Source of the DNA: Paraperibacillus marinus
Lineage (GTDB): Bacteria; Bacillota; Bacilli; Bacillales; DSM-1321
DNA length: 64,000 nt
Direction of reading: 5' to 3'
NCBI RefSeq assembly: GCF_046237605.1
Contig: NZ_CP143542.1
Span: 4,092,001-4,156,000 of the forward strand
Position 1 is the first letter of the stretch. Each line of letters starts with the position of its first letter. The position numbers and the translations under genes are program-made. This document shows, in pieces, positions 1 to 8,140 of this stretch. The notes under the pieces are model-generated. The model saw only the letters and a list, made by a program, of their open reading frames with translations, had not been told where the DNA came from and did no database searches.

Positions 1-149
1 ATGAAATTGCTGTGAAATACTCACATATTTTGTAGTAATATAGAAGTGTTGGTAAACTTGTGCAACTTATTTGATTTTAATACATTTTTCCAAAAACGGA
101 ATAGTTTTTGGTTTATTGGTAACAATTACTAGTATATACAGGAGGAATT

Positions 150-926
150 ATGGGTATTAGACGTTTTTTCATCACTCTTATTCTATTATTTACGGTCGCC
201 GTGGTGTTCTATGGCAATATTCATTGGAACAATAAAATCAGTTCAGCGAATGAACGGAAAGCTGCTGCGCCTGCCGCTGCAGAGAAAGAAGAACGTGCTG
301 CCTCTCCGCTCACCGCTTCCATCCCGGTGAAGGAAATCAGGAACATTTTTCAAAATGCCGAAAAGCAGAATAAGGATGTTAAGATCGTGTTTCTCGGATC
401 TCAAGCACTGGGCTCGGGAGAAAACAGCTGGCCTGAACTTGCTGGCAGGGAGTTGAAGGAAAAGTTCACTAACGTTTCCTATAAAACACTCGCCTACCCG
501 GACTTTACGTACAAACAATATCATGCATCGGACAAAGTGCAGGAGCTTATAGCGGAAAAAGCAGATATCGTCATTTTCGAGCCTTTTTCCCTAAACAATA
601 ATGGGGAGCTTTCGACAGAGACCGTATTTTCCGGAATCCAGAAAACGATAAAAACTGCAAAGGAAGCTAAAAAAAATACCCTGTTCATCCTGCAGCCGAC
701 CCATCCAATTCCAAATGCTACGATTTATCCTGACCAAGTTGACGAATTGAAGAGCTTCGCAAAGACAGAGGGTTATTTGTATCTAGATCACTGGACGAAT
801 TGGCCGGATTACGGAACTTCTGAAATCGATGACTATTTAACAGAAGACAATTCCGCACCGAGTGACAAGGGCCATAAAATCTGGGCAGATTCTGTGCTTT
901 CTATGTTTATGAAGGATCCTGAGTGA
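150..926 (+). CDS. SGNH/GDSL-like hydrolase, membrane-anchored
   Basis: This 258-aa protein starts at an ATG after a strong AGGAGG site (139-144). It has one N-terminal membrane segment (about residues 6-22) followed by an Ala/Glu-rich linker, so the catalytic part is probably outside the cell. From residue 80 it resembles SGNH hydrolases. The block-I nucleophile region is FLGSQALGSG, with GSQ in place of the usual GDS, and block V is SDKGHKIWA, a DxxH pair. Family knowledge: such proteins occur beside capsule or exopolysaccharide genes in Bacillus and may deacylate glycans. The downstream neighbour on the other strand is the EPS-linked phosphatase YwqE, which fits. The substrate is not known, and the altered block I leaves activity uncertain. 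Confidence 0.72.
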   Translation: MGIRRFFITLILLFTVAVVFYGNIHWNNKISSANERKAAAPAAAEKEERAASPLTASIPVKEIRNIFQNAEKQNKDVKIVFLGSQALGSGENSWPELAGRELKEKFTNVSYKTLAYPDFTYKQYHASDKVQELIAEKADIVIFEPFSLNNNGELSTETVFSGIQKTIKTAKEAKKNTLFILQPTHPIPNATIYPDQVDELKSFAKTEGYLYLDHWTNWPDYGTSEIDDYLTEDNSAPSDKGHKIWADSVLSMFMKDPE

Positions 927-944
927 AATCAGGATTCTTTTTTT
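911..944 (+). terminator. Rho-independent terminator of the SGNH gene
   Basis: The inverted repeat ATCCTGA/TCAGGAT is followed by a run of seven T. The left arm overlaps the last codons of the SGNH gene. Confidence 0.8.
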
Positions 945-1068
945 GTGGAAAAGGGGCGGAGCTAATGTATCACAAGACTTTCTGCAGCCAGGTATAAACA
1001 CCATGTATCTTTCTGGCCTAACCTGCTGCCTCTTACTCCGCTCCACCGCCTTATTGTATTGGTTCCTG
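944..1068 (+). repeat. Dispersed ~170-bp element, copy 1 (3' truncated)
   Basis: This copy begins GTGGAAAAGGGGCGGAGC and contains TTACTCCGCTCCACCGCC followed by TTGTTCCTGCC-like sequence. It shares this layout with copies at 27376, 31824, 43161 and 43343. It lacks the final third (TTTCCATGCATGG to AACTCATG) seen in the others. Conserved outer blocks GGCGGAGC and GCTCCACCGCC can pair. Confidence 0.7.
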
Positions 1069-1087
1069 CCAAGATTTCATATTTACT

Positions 1088-1858
1088 TTAAGAGAACATT
1101 CGGAATTTTCTCACTTTTTTAATCCGTTCTGGCTCTTCTTTATATACAGGTTCACCGCTGATCAGCTGTTCTGCATTCGATATCAGCATGTCCACGGTAT
1201 CTTCATATAGGTTTCGCTTAATTTCCTTAAGGGCAGCCTGCATTTTAAAATTCTGCTTTACTGAATTATGGGCATTCGAGCCAAGAAACTGGGCCTGTCC
1301 GCTTCCGAGCAATTCATGGGTAAGCTTTTTGATTGTGCGGCCGAGTCTTCCGGCAGCACTTTCCGCATTTACCTGGGCATAAGCTCCCTTTTTGATCAGC
1401 TGATATAACACTTCCGGATTTTCGATGATCTCCAGATTCTGCTCAGGACTGGCGATGATGGGCGCAATTCCCTTCATCTGCAGATCATAGAAGAGCCGCT
1501 CTGTATACTTCGGCACATGATCCTTTGGAAACTGAATAAGCAGGGCCCCCATTTTATCATTCACCGTCAAGAGCTCTCCCCGTTCGAGCTCGTCGAGCAG
1601 TGTGCCGCTGATTCGGACTTCCTGTCCCGGCAGCACCTTCAGCGCAATTTTTTCATTTTTTAACATTTTGTTATAACTTCCGACTTTCCGAAGGATCACA
1701 TCTCTCGAATTCTCATGTCCGCCATAAGGATAATGGGGGGTCGCCACGATTGTATGCAATCCTTCCTCCACCGCCGCTCTCGCCAAATCCAAGCTCTTAT
1801 AATTATTCTCAGGGCCATCATCCATCCCAGGGAGTATATGGCAGTGAATATCTATCAT
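1088..1858 (-). CDS. ywqE: CpsB/YwqE-type protein-tyrosine phosphatase
   Basis: This 256-aa protein of the PHP-like CpsB/CapC family begins with the metal-binding motif MIDIHCHILPGMDDGP. ATPHYP, GQEVR and SNAHN follow at the expected places. Family knowledge: YwqE removes phosphate from the tyrosine kinase YwqD and its targets, including UDP-glucose dehydrogenase, and affects capsule/EPS production. It acts in the cytoplasm with Mn2+. AGGAGAAGGATT precedes the ATG. The kinase genes ywqC/ywqD found next to it in B. subtilis are not in this window. A promoter with an overlapping palindrome lies about 250 bp upstream (2112-2140), leaving a long leader. Confidence 0.92.
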   Translation of the reverse strand: MIDIHCHILPGMDDGPENNYKSLDLARAAVEEGLHTIVATPHYPYGGHENSRDVILRKVGSYNKMLKNEKIALKVLPGQEVRISGTLLDELERGELLTVNDKMGALLIQFPKDHVPKYTERLFYDLQMKGIAPIIASPEQNLEIIENPEVLYQLIKKGAYAQVNAESAAGRLGRTIKKLTHELLGSGQAQFLGSNAHNSVKQNFKMQAALKEIKRNLYEDTVDMLISNAEQLISGEPVYKEEPERIKKVRKFRMFS

Positions 1859-2431
1859 AATCCTTCTCCTTTTTTATTTTCCCAAAATGTAATTTGATCT
1901 TATCAGCGAACACTTTATCAGTAAATAGACGTAAATTGTCTTATTTTAAGAAGTTTTGTCATTTTTAACTAGTTAACTATAAAATTTCACTTATTTTCCC
2001 CTTTCTCCTATCTAACCACCGCCTGTATTTTAAATTAAAAGAAAAACTTCATTATTTTTTGACATTATAACTAAGAAGTATTTCATTGATTTTTTCCAAT
2101 TCTATAAGTCTATTGTTCTGTATATAGAACAATTTGTCAATAATTTTTTCCAGTTCTTTGAAGATCATTAATAATCTTTTAAAAAGGACAGATAGAAGCT
2201 ATATTAAGATAGGAGAATAGGCTGAAACACGGCTTCCATCACTGTTGTATAACACTTTATTCAAGCTCATTTTTGGATATGAAGCGTGGAAATATCTGTT
2301 ATAATTTGTACGATCTGTATCCTAACAGGGAGATTCCTAAAGGGCTTATATGTATATGTAAATAAAGAAGAGTAGTTGCTAAGCAGCGGGTTGAATAGAA
2401 CCACCGCAGGCGAAGACGAGGAGGATCACTT
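1859..2431. other. Gene-free AT-rich intergenic region
   Basis: These 573 bp lie between divergent genes. They hold a leftward promoter/operator at 2112-2140 and a TATAAT-like sequence near 2299-2304 that could serve the NUDIX gene. I see no other ORF or RNA structure that I can name. Confidence 0.7.
2112..2140 (-). promoter_or_regulatory. Leftward promoter overlapped by a 22-bp palindromic operator
   Basis: Reading leftward, a perfect -35 TTGACA (2140-2135) is followed by a 17-bp spacer and AACAAT (2117-2112, 4/6 match to TATAAT). A perfect inverted repeat ATTGTTCT-N6-AGAACAAT (2112-2133) covers the spacer and the -10. The GTTCT-N6-AGAAC core has the geometry of the SinR inverted-repeat operator of B. 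subtilis. That a SinR protein binds here is inference. Confidence 0.55.
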
Positions 2432-2866
2432 ATGCGCCCACGTGCGAATACATTAGGCTTAATCATAAAGTGTGGCCATCTTCTCCTGGAAGAACTTCAT
2501 GGAATTCATTCCAAAGGAGAGGGCTATTTTTACCGGCCGATCGGGGGAACGATTGAACTCGGTGAAAGGTCGGATGAAGCGTTGAAGAGAGAATACCAGG
2601 AAGAATTGGGCGTGGAGATTGTCATAGAGCGCTATATTTGCTGCCTGGAAAATATCTTTAGAATCGGTGAGCAAATCGGACACGAAATTACTCAAATTTA
2701 CTTCATCGGTTTTAAGGATGGAGAGCTATATAACCGACCTATATTTACAGTTACCGAGGGAGATAGAATTACCTGTGCTAAATGGGTTCATATAAATGAA
2801 ATCCTTAATGGAAGTAAGATTGTTTATCCTAATGGGTTAAGTGATTTATTGAGGGAACATCTGTAA
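2432..2866 (+). CDS. NUDIX hydrolase
   Basis: This 144-aa protein contains a complete Nudix box, GTIELGE-x7-REYQEELGV (about residues 40-62), matching GX5EX7REUXEEXGU with all metal-binding glutamates. Family knowledge: such enzymes hydrolyse nucleoside diphosphates linked to another group, coordinated by Mg2+ in the cytoplasm. The substrate cannot be read from the sequence. GAGGAGG (2419-2425) precedes the ATG, which is immediately followed by MRPRANTLG. It is a single-gene unit. The downstream hairpin has its T-tract on the opposite strand, so it mainly serves the convergent operon. Confidence 0.88.
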   Translation: MRPRANTLGLIIKCGHLLLEELHGIHSKGEGYFYRPIGGTIELGERSDEALKREYQEELGVEIVIERYICCLENIFRIGEQIGHEITQIYFIGFKDGELYNRPIFTVTEGDRITCAKWVHINEILNGSKIVYPNGLSDLLREHL

Positions 2867-2883
2867 TACCGGGGTACAATGTG

Positions 2884-2912
2884 CCAAAAAAATAGCAATC
2901 CGGATGGATTGC
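2884..2912 (-). terminator. Terminator of the leftward LXG/immunity operon
   Basis: Stem GCAATCC/GGATTGC with a four-base loop is followed on the minus strand by TATTTTTTT. It lies about 135 bp beyond the last DUF5085-like gene. Confidence 0.7.
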
Positions 2913-3048
2913 AAGGGCCTCATTTAACTCAATAACTAGTGATATTTTTGATGATGCATTTTCTCTATTTTATAATACCTTCTTGAACGAACTGATTTTA
3001 AGCTGAACAACAAAAAGAAGAACTATGGATGTTCCCACACACCAAAAC

Positions 3049-3498
3049 CTAAAAAGCCCCCACACTCATCTCAGCAAACAATTCACCCCTATGGCTTTGT
3101 TTGTACTCCACGAATACGGGCGTCTTCTTTTCCAGTTCATGGTGCTGGAGATATTCGAGCAGTGACCAGTATCCGGCCTGCGATTTTTCTTCGAAGTCTC
3201 CTGTAATGCGGGTCATGATCATTCCGTTGACACAGAAGTAGCTTCTATATGTAATATCCTCTACCCTCATCGGCTTAACATGCAGGTCTTCTAAGGGAAA
3301 GAACAGTTCAGCCGTCATGACCTCAGCAGCGGGGTCACTGATGATCGAGAAAAACAGCTGGCCGGCGGGACTGTAGCCGTTCCGGATCAGGATGTCCCGA
3401 AAATCCTCGATGGCCAGGTTCATTTCTTCCGGATAAAAGCTATAAAGCTTGGAAGCTGTATTTTTGTAGGCAATTTGATGGTTTTCTAATATTGTCAT
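3049..3498 (-). CDS. DUF5085-like protein, second copy
   Basis: This 149-aa protein starts MTILENHQIAYKNTASKLYS, where the ATG overlaps the stop of the upstream gene as ATGA (3495-3498), implying translational coupling. I recognise it as a DUF5085-type protein, a Bacillus family often found near LXG toxin genes; its role is unproven. No signal peptide or membrane segment is visible, so it is probably cytosolic. It is the last gene of the LXG operon. It is diverged from the preceding 151-aa protein but has the same length and general fold pattern (alternating strands with VFVEYK near the C terminus). An immunity or accessory role is inferred from position only. Confidence 0.75.
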   Translation of the reverse strand: MTILENHQIAYKNTASKLYSFYPEEMNLAIEDFRDILIRNGYSPAGQLFFSIISDPAAEVMTAELFFPLEDLHVKPMRVEDITYRSYFCVNGMIMTRITGDFEEKSQAGYWSLLEYLQHHELEKKTPVFVEYKQSHRGELFAEMSVGAF

Positions 3499-3950
3499 GC
3501 AGCACCAGGCTCCTTGATGGGAACATACAGATCGATGATATATTCTCCGTATACATCCAGCAGCACACAATAGTAGTGATCCATAAGGGCAATGCCTTCT
3601 TCCGCTGCATAGTCCCGCACTCTTTGATAGGCCGCGTAAAAATCAGCAGCTGCGTCAGCCTGCCTCAGCACGAGGGCATCTTCGACCATAAAAGTTTCGA
3701 GAAATTCCACCGGTGACTGATCATTCATCTCTACCTCCGCATTGATCGGCAGATAATAGGTAAAATCCCCTGTAGAGTCGGCTGAATCTTCTGTGCTGCA
3801 GGAAAAAAACACAGGTCCTGCTTTGTAAATCTCTGTAGTGAGGGGCGCATCTTCCATGAAAAAAACGCCATCCTGCCAATCCGCCTTCGCCTGGCGTGTC
3901 CGGTATGTGAGCAGGTTATCAAAAACCAGCGACTTCCTTTCTATTTTCAT
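3495..3950 (-). CDS. DUF5085-like protein, first copy
   Basis: This 151-aa protein (MKIERKSLVFDNLL...) sits between the membrane paralogue gene and the second DUF5085-like gene. GGAAGGTTCGGGAT precedes the ATG. It contains DFTYYLPINAEVEM and CVLLDVYGEYIIDLYVPIKE, a pattern like small-molecule-binding GyrI-type or DUF5085 domains. No export signal is seen. A degenerate copy of its 5' end lies at 4890-4993, so this gene was once part of a tandem duplication together with the membrane gene. Function is unknown; the operon position next to a toxin suggests an accessory or immunity role. Confidence 0.72.
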   Translation of the reverse strand: MKIERKSLVFDNLLTYRTRQAKADWQDGVFFMEDAPLTTEIYKAGPVFFSCSTEDSADSTGDFTYYLPINAEVEMNDQSPVEFLETFMVEDALVLRQADAAADFYAAYQRVRDYAAEEGIALMDHYYCVLLDVYGEYIIDLYVPIKEPGAA

Positions 3951-3985
3951 ATCCCGAACCTTCCTTTCATCTTTTTAGCTTCTAT

Positions 3986-4903
3986 TTATCTGGATTTAAT
4001 CTTTTTATTGTACAGACTGCCCCGGGTTTGTTTCTTTATTTGGGGTGGCAGCGTTTCTTTTTGATCCTCCGGCAGGTCACTTTCTGAATGCAGATAGCCA
4101 TTTCTATCAAAGGTAAAGGCTTTGAAGCGGAACTTGCAATAGAGGATAACAATTTGTTCCGGCAGGACAAACAGTATGGTGTAAAAGACGGCAAAGCAAA
4201 GCACGATGATCATAAGCTGCTCCGCATCCGCTATGCCTGTATATCTGATACTATATTGAATGATATAAAACAGCCCCAGACTCCCTATTATTGCAGTAGG
4301 AATATAGGAAGAAGTCTCGAACTTCATGCGCATTCTTTCCTTTTTTCCTCCTGTTCGATAATGACCCCGCTGAAGAAGAATCCTGAATTTGATCACAGTG
4401 AATAGGAATAAAGCAGCTCCTATCAGCAGAGTGATCCATGTAAACGTTAAGAGGGACGAACTAGTGGTACCTTCTCCATTTCCGACTTCAAATAGTCCGC
4501 CAAGATAAACGCATAGGCCAAACACATTCTGTGAAACCAATATTAGGACAAGATACTGCAGATTCTCCCATTTTTTATAAACCGGGGGGATTGCAAAGAT
4601 AAGGGACAGCAGGCAGAGAAGCGCTGTAATCGGTAAGTGAATCCTCTTGATTTGCTCGATTCCCGGGTAATTGGAATAAGTGGCTGCAACATAATAGATG
4701 CAGTAAAAAATCAGCGGCTGACAAAAAAGACTAAGAATTAATGCTCCCCCTAAGGAGGATGGACTTTGCCTGCCTGACTCGAGCGGCATTCTAAGTGTGG
4801 CAAAGTCTTGGTATTCCAGTTTCCTTATCCGCAATACCTCCTCTAACTTAGGATCCCCCCTCTTCAGATAGTAAGCCCCTGCACTTAAGCGCCATCCTGT
4901 CAA
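3986..4903 (-). CDS. Polytopic membrane protein, candidate toxin immunity (paralogue A)
   Basis: This protein of up to 305 aa is closely similar along its length to the 277-aa protein at 5000-5833. It has six predicted membrane segments (about residues 55-75, 92-111, 119-138, 150-172, 202-219, 229-252) and a basic tail ending RGSLYNKKIKSR. The start is doubtful. The position matching paralogue B's GTG start is ATA here (about 4828), just after a good GAGGAGG. The open frame runs upstream to a TTG at 4903 inside a decayed DUF5085 copy, adding about 27 residues of new sequence. Multi-pass immunity proteins commonly protect against membrane-targeting type VII toxins (for example TsaI with TspA in Staphylococcus), so immunity is a reasonable inference. 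Confidence 0.7.
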   Translation of the reverse strand: MTGWRLSAGAYYLKRGDPKLEEVLRIRKLEYQDFATLRMPLESGRQSPSSLGGALILSLFCQPLIFYCIYYVAATYSNYPGIEQIKRIHLPITALLCLLSLIFAIPPVYKKWENLQYLVLILVSQNVFGLCVYLGGLFEVGNGEGTTSSSLLTFTWITLLIGAALFLFTVIKFRILLQRGHYRTGGKKERMRMKFETSSYIPTAIIGSLGLFYIIQYSIRYTGIADAEQLMIIVLCFAVFYTILFVLPEQIVILYCKFRFKAFTFDRNGYLHSESDLPEDQKETLPPQIKKQTRGSLYNKKIKSR

Positions 4904-4993
4904 TCCGCCTTCGCCTGGCGTGCGAGGTATGTCAGCAGGTTATCAAAAACCAGAGACTTTCTTTCTATTTTTCTTACCCCGAACTTTCCTTTT
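4890..4993 (-). pseudogene. Decayed 5' fragment of a DUF5085-like gene
   Basis: This stretch closely matches the ribosome-binding site and first 28 codons of the gene at 3495-3950 (plus-strand 3870-3965). The copy has lost its ATG (now AAG with an extra A) and has TGG changed to TGA at codon 25. Similarity stops at GGATGGCG, just before the extended N terminus of paralogue A. It is what remains of one gene from a duplicated [membrane protein + DUF5085] unit. Confidence 0.8.
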
Positions 4994-4999
4994 ATCTAT

Positions 5000-5833
5000 T
5001 TATCTAGATTTAATCTTTTTATTGTACAGACTGCCCCGGCTTTGTTTCTTCACTTTTGCTGGCAATTGATTTTTCGGCAGATCATCTTCTAATTGCAGCT
5101 CACTGCTTCCATCGAACGTAAAGGCTTTAAAACGATATTTGCAATAAAGGATAACAAGCTGTTCCGGCAGGACAAAGAGCATGGTGTAAAAAAGGCCAAA
5201 ACAGAGCACGATTATAAAAAGCTGATCTGTATCTGCTATGCCTGAATATCTGATGCTATATTGAATGATATAGAACAGCCCCAGACCTAAGAGTATAGCA
5301 AAAGGAATATAGGAAGGAGTCTCAAATTTCATGCGCATTCTTTCCTTTTTTCCTCCTTTTCGATAATGGCCCCGCTGAAGAAGAATCCTGAACCGGATTA
5401 CAGTAAATAGTAATAAAGCGGCTCCTATAAGTAAGGTGCTCCATGTAAACGTTAAGAGGGACGAACTTGTGGTTCCTTCTCCATTTCCAACTTCAAAAAG
5501 TCCGCCTAGATAAATGCATATGCCGAACATATTTTGCGAAACCAGTATGGTGATAAGGTATTGCATGTTCTCCCATTTTTTATAAACCAGTGGAATCGCA
5601 AAGATGAGGGACAGCAAACAGAGAAGCGCAGTAATCGGTAAATGGATCCTCATTATCTGTTTTACCCCTGGATAAATTGTAAATTCAGCAGCGATAGAAT
5701 ACACACAATAAAAAACTAAAGGCTGAAAGATGATACTCAGTAGTAATGCTCCCCCTAAGGAGGATGGACTTTGCCTGCCGGATTCAAGTGGCATTCTTAG
5801 TGTAGCAAAGTCGCTGTATTCAAGTTTTTTCAC
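5000..5833 (-). CDS. Polytopic membrane protein, candidate toxin immunity (paralogue B)
   Basis: This 277-aa protein starts at GTG 27 bp after the toxin stop codon, preceded by GGTAAAGG. Six membrane segments are predicted (about residues 28-48, 66-84, 93-112, 124-146, 174-192, 203-225). A basic loop (RFRILLQRGHYRKGGKKERMR, about 147-167) lies between segments 4 and 5, and the C terminus is basic and cytosolic-looking. It is the first gene after the LXG toxin, the usual slot for the cognate immunity gene. I do not recognise a named family. The copy at 3986-4903 indicates gene duplication, which is common for immunity genes. Confidence 0.75.
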   Translation of the reverse strand: MKKLEYSDFATLRMPLESGRQSPSSLGGALLLSIIFQPLVFYCVYSIAAEFTIYPGVKQIMRIHLPITALLCLLSLIFAIPLVYKKWENMQYLITILVSQNMFGICIYLGGLFEVGNGEGTTSSSLLTFTWSTLLIGAALLLFTVIRFRILLQRGHYRKGGKKERMRMKFETPSYIPFAILLGLGLFYIIQYSIRYSGIADTDQLFIIVLCFGLFYTMLFVLPEQLVILYCKYRFKAFTFDGSSELQLEDDLPKNQLPAKVKKQSRGSLYNKKIKSR

Positions 5834-5860
5834 CCTTTACCTCACCCCCACTTGGCTTCA

Positions 5861-7375
5861 TTAATGAAACCAGCTCTTTATTTTATCCATTCTGGATTTA
5901 CCGGTATTTTTACTTTTCTTAGTCAGCCATGAGTTAACAAGGAGTCCTAAAGTTACCCCTACTGCAGTTCCAACACCAGGAATCGGAATAAACGCCGTTC
6001 CAAGAGCTGTCAGCCCCGTCTGAATGCCGCCGCTCACCGCTGTATCAATAGCCGTATCAAAACCTGCCCTTATTTTTGCTTCACTGCCTGAAAGCCCATC
6101 CTTCTTGGCTGTGTCGTAGTTATACTTATAGTTCAACACCGCTCCAATCGGTGCAAGCACTTTTCCGCCAATTTGCATCGGCCCCGCTTTTTTAAGGCCT
6201 TTCACATCAACTATATCCTTAAACGCTTTTCCTGCTCCTGTAAGGGTCGCTTTTCCTACCGTTTTTACCTTCTCCAGGTTTGTGGCCTTATTATTCCAAT
6301 ATTCGAGGGCCGGGGCATTCTTGAGTGCCTCCTTCCCGGCCTTTGACCACCCTGTATCCCCTGGCTTCTTGGTGTTATACTTCAGTACAGCCATCCTGGA
6401 TGCAGCTATTTCCTTCTGCCTTACCGTCCATTTAGATGAATCCTTCGGAAGCCCCTTCATAAGCTCCTTATACGCAGGACTGCCAGGCTCCACTTTCACT
6501 CCAAGCTTCGACATAGCATCTTTAGTAACATTCATTCTATATTGAGTTTTCCCAGTCTTGCTATCTTTCACCTTCGTTATTTTAAGTCCCCCGGTTTGTC
6601 CGGCCGTGAACATCCTAAAACTGGCTATAGCTCCAGTAACTGCTGTATTAACTTTTTTGGCGGCTGCAGCCCGGTCTTTCATCGTCTTGCCTTCTGCCTC
6701 TTCTCCACCTTCCAACGCCGTTTTCAAAGGTGCTGTCGCGGCATAAGCTGCCCACACCTCAGCCGGAAAATCTGCGTCGGTTAATCCGTCCTTTACCAGT
6801 CCTTCCAAATCCTCCACCCACAGCGCTATTTTCTCTAAGCTTTCACCCGGAAGCTGCAGGGCAGCCTTCTGTCTGCTGTCAAACTCATTCAACAGCTGAA
6901 GGGTTTCATCCCGGCGGTCCTTGCCCTGCAGGATTCCCTGCTGTACTTCTCCGTCATTCAGCGGCGGCAGGGCTACAATGTCAGAGACCGTAGTCAGGGC
7001 GGCATTGGTCTCATCCGTCAGCTCTCCTGTTATCTGGCCAAACGTAGTCAGTCCCTGTTCCACCTCCCCTTCCAGAAATTCTTCATGTATGTATCCGGCT
7101 GTATTCGGTTCAAGAGTGCTGAGCGCCTGTTCCATGGAAGTCAGCGTGTCTGCAAATTGATCTTTAAAATTTCGAAAAAATGTAAGCAGGGGCAGGTGGC
7201 AGCTCCGGTAAAAAGCCCTGATTACCTCCCCTGCCTCCCCCTTGAAGGAGTCATCCAGGTCTGAAAAGCTTTTGACCGTTTTTTCAATGGCCTTCATTTC
7301 CTTTTCAAGCCTTTCAAGAAGGGTGAGGTTCCGTTCTATTCCTTCATGAAATGATTGAACCTCCAGGACTTTCAC
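5861..7375 (-). CDS. LXG-type T7SS effector with glycine-rich membrane-active C terminus
   Basis: This 504-aa protein has an N-terminal all-helical LXG-like domain (about residues 1-200, starting MKVLEVQSFHEGIERN). A charged middle region follows. The C-terminal segment (about 425-485) is rich in Gly/Ala/hydrophobic residues, with SGGIQTGLTALG and IPGVGTAVGVTLGLL resembling glycine zippers. No nuclease or deaminase motif is seen. Family knowledge: LXG proteins are exported by the type VII secretion system and carry variable toxic C termini; streptococcal TelE kills by membrane insertion through such a region. The flanking YwqH/YwqI-like genes and the polytopic membrane genes downstream support the effector/immunity reading. 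Membrane toxicity itself is inferred. Confidence 0.82.
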   Translation of the reverse strand: MKVLEVQSFHEGIERNLTLLERLEKEMKAIEKTVKSFSDLDDSFKGEAGEVIRAFYRSCHLPLLTFFRNFKDQFADTLTSMEQALSTLEPNTAGYIHEEFLEGEVEQGLTTFGQITGELTDETNAALTTVSDIVALPPLNDGEVQQGILQGKDRRDETLQLLNEFDSRQKAALQLPGESLEKIALWVEDLEGLVKDGLTDADFPAEVWAAYAATAPLKTALEGGEEAEGKTMKDRAAAAKKVNTAVTGAIASFRMFTAGQTGGLKITKVKDSKTGKTQYRMNVTKDAMSKLGVKVEPGSPAYKELMKGLPKDSSKWTVRQKEIAASRMAVLKYNTKKPGDTGWSKAGKEALKNAPALEYWNNKATNLEKVKTVGKATLTGAGKAFKDIVDVKGLKKAGPMQIGGKVLAPIGAVLNYKYNYDTAKKDGLSGSEAKIRAGFDTAIDTAVSGGIQTGLTALGTAFIPIPGVGTAVGVTLGLLVNSWLTKKSKNTGKSRMDKIKSWFH

Positions 7376-7463
7376 AAAATCACCTTCTCCCTGAAGGCTA
7401 GCATATTTTTCCCATAATTTTCATGCATACAAAGACCTCTTTTCTTTTGTTTTTTGGAAGCTG

Positions 7464-7757
7464 CTACCTCGCCGGGGCAGGCACTGCCCTGCTGATGGAG
7501 CCGGCAATCATTTCGTCTGTCTGTTTCATATGCTGTACAGATTTACGGGTTGTTTCTATATTTTTATTCAACACATTCTGATAGGCCGCGAGTACGGTTT
7601 CGAGCTTTTTCGAAAGCTCCGTAAGTTCCGTGACGGTGTCCAGTTTATTGCCGGTGATAGGAGGAACTGAGCTGGGATCCAGGCTCTCGCTGGCATTTTT
7701 CATTTCTCCGAGATTCTTCTCGACTTCTGGGAACACGACTTTTATTTCAGCTGGCAT
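7464..7757 (-). CDS. YwqI/DUF5344-like small LXG partner
   Basis: This 97-aa all-helical protein (MPAEIKVVFPEVEKNLGEM...) sits directly upstream of the LXG gene, in the position of ywqI in B. subtilis. It has no signal peptide. Family knowledge: small WXG100-like helical proteins of this kind pair with the LXG domain and help target the toxin to the type VII machinery. AGGGGGCATTC precedes the start, and the upstream gene ends 17 bp before it, so the two are cotranscribed. Assignment to DUF5344 rests on size, sequence style and context. Confidence 0.75.
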   Translation of the reverse strand: MPAEIKVVFPEVEKNLGEMKNASESLDPSSVPPITGNKLDTVTELTELSKKLETVLAAYQNVLNKNIETTRKSVQHMKQTDEMIAGSISRAVPAPAR

Positions 7758-7774
7758 ACAGAATGCCCCCTTTC

Positions 7775-8140
7775 CTACTTCATTTTAGAAGAGGCTGCTC
7801 TCTCTGCTGCTTCAGCTGCCTCAAGCGCTGCAATGGTACTTCTAATAGATGCAATCTCCGCCTCAAGCTCCGCTATTTTCGCTGCGATTGCGGAAAAGAT
7901 CCTGGGAAACTGGGTTCCGATTATATCAAGATACGGATCTCTAATTTTAGTAGAACGGATGACATCGAACTCGTCGCCGTGCTTTCCAAACCAGGTTCTC
8001 GGTGACAATTCCGGCTTCATGCTTTTAGGCTCATTCGACTGGAATTCATGCAGATTATTTTGCAGCGAGGAATTCAGCGATTGGAGCCTTATGATGTCAT
8101 TCTGTTTTTTTGACAGCAAGGCATAATAATATTCCAGCAA
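7775..8140 (-). CDS. YwqH/DUF5082-like small LXG partner
   Basis: This 121-aa coiled-coil protein begins MLEYYYALLSKKQNDIIRLQ and ends with a long heptad-rich helix (AAKIAELEAEIASIRSTI and on). It matches the first gene of the ywqHIJ-type cluster. TAAGAGGAGGG precedes the start. It is probably the first gene of the leftward operon, whose promoter should lie in the AT-rich 8141-8334 region. A role as a targeting partner for the LXG effector is inferred from the conserved order DUF5082-DUF5344-LXG. Confidence 0.75.
   Translation of the reverse strand: MLEYYYALLSKKQNDIIRLQSLNSSLQNNLHEFQSNEPKSMKPELSPRTWFGKHGDEFDVIRSTKIRDPYLDIIGTQFPRIFSAIAAKIAELEAEIASIRSTIAALEAAEAAERAASSKMK

Noticed and set aside
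837..1046. 69-codon minus-strand frame
   Set aside because: It overlaps the SGNH gene end, its terminator and dispersed element copy 1.
2112..2133. LexA box interpretation of the palindrome
   Set aside because: Bacillus LexA sites are GAAC-N4-GTTC; here the half-sites are in the opposite orientation (GTTC...GAAC) with a longer spacer.
1859..2431. Possible T-box or other riboswitch before the NUDIX gene
   Set aside because: A small GGGTT/AACC hairpin near 2386 is present, but no T-box core, specifier loop or other known aptamer could be recognised.
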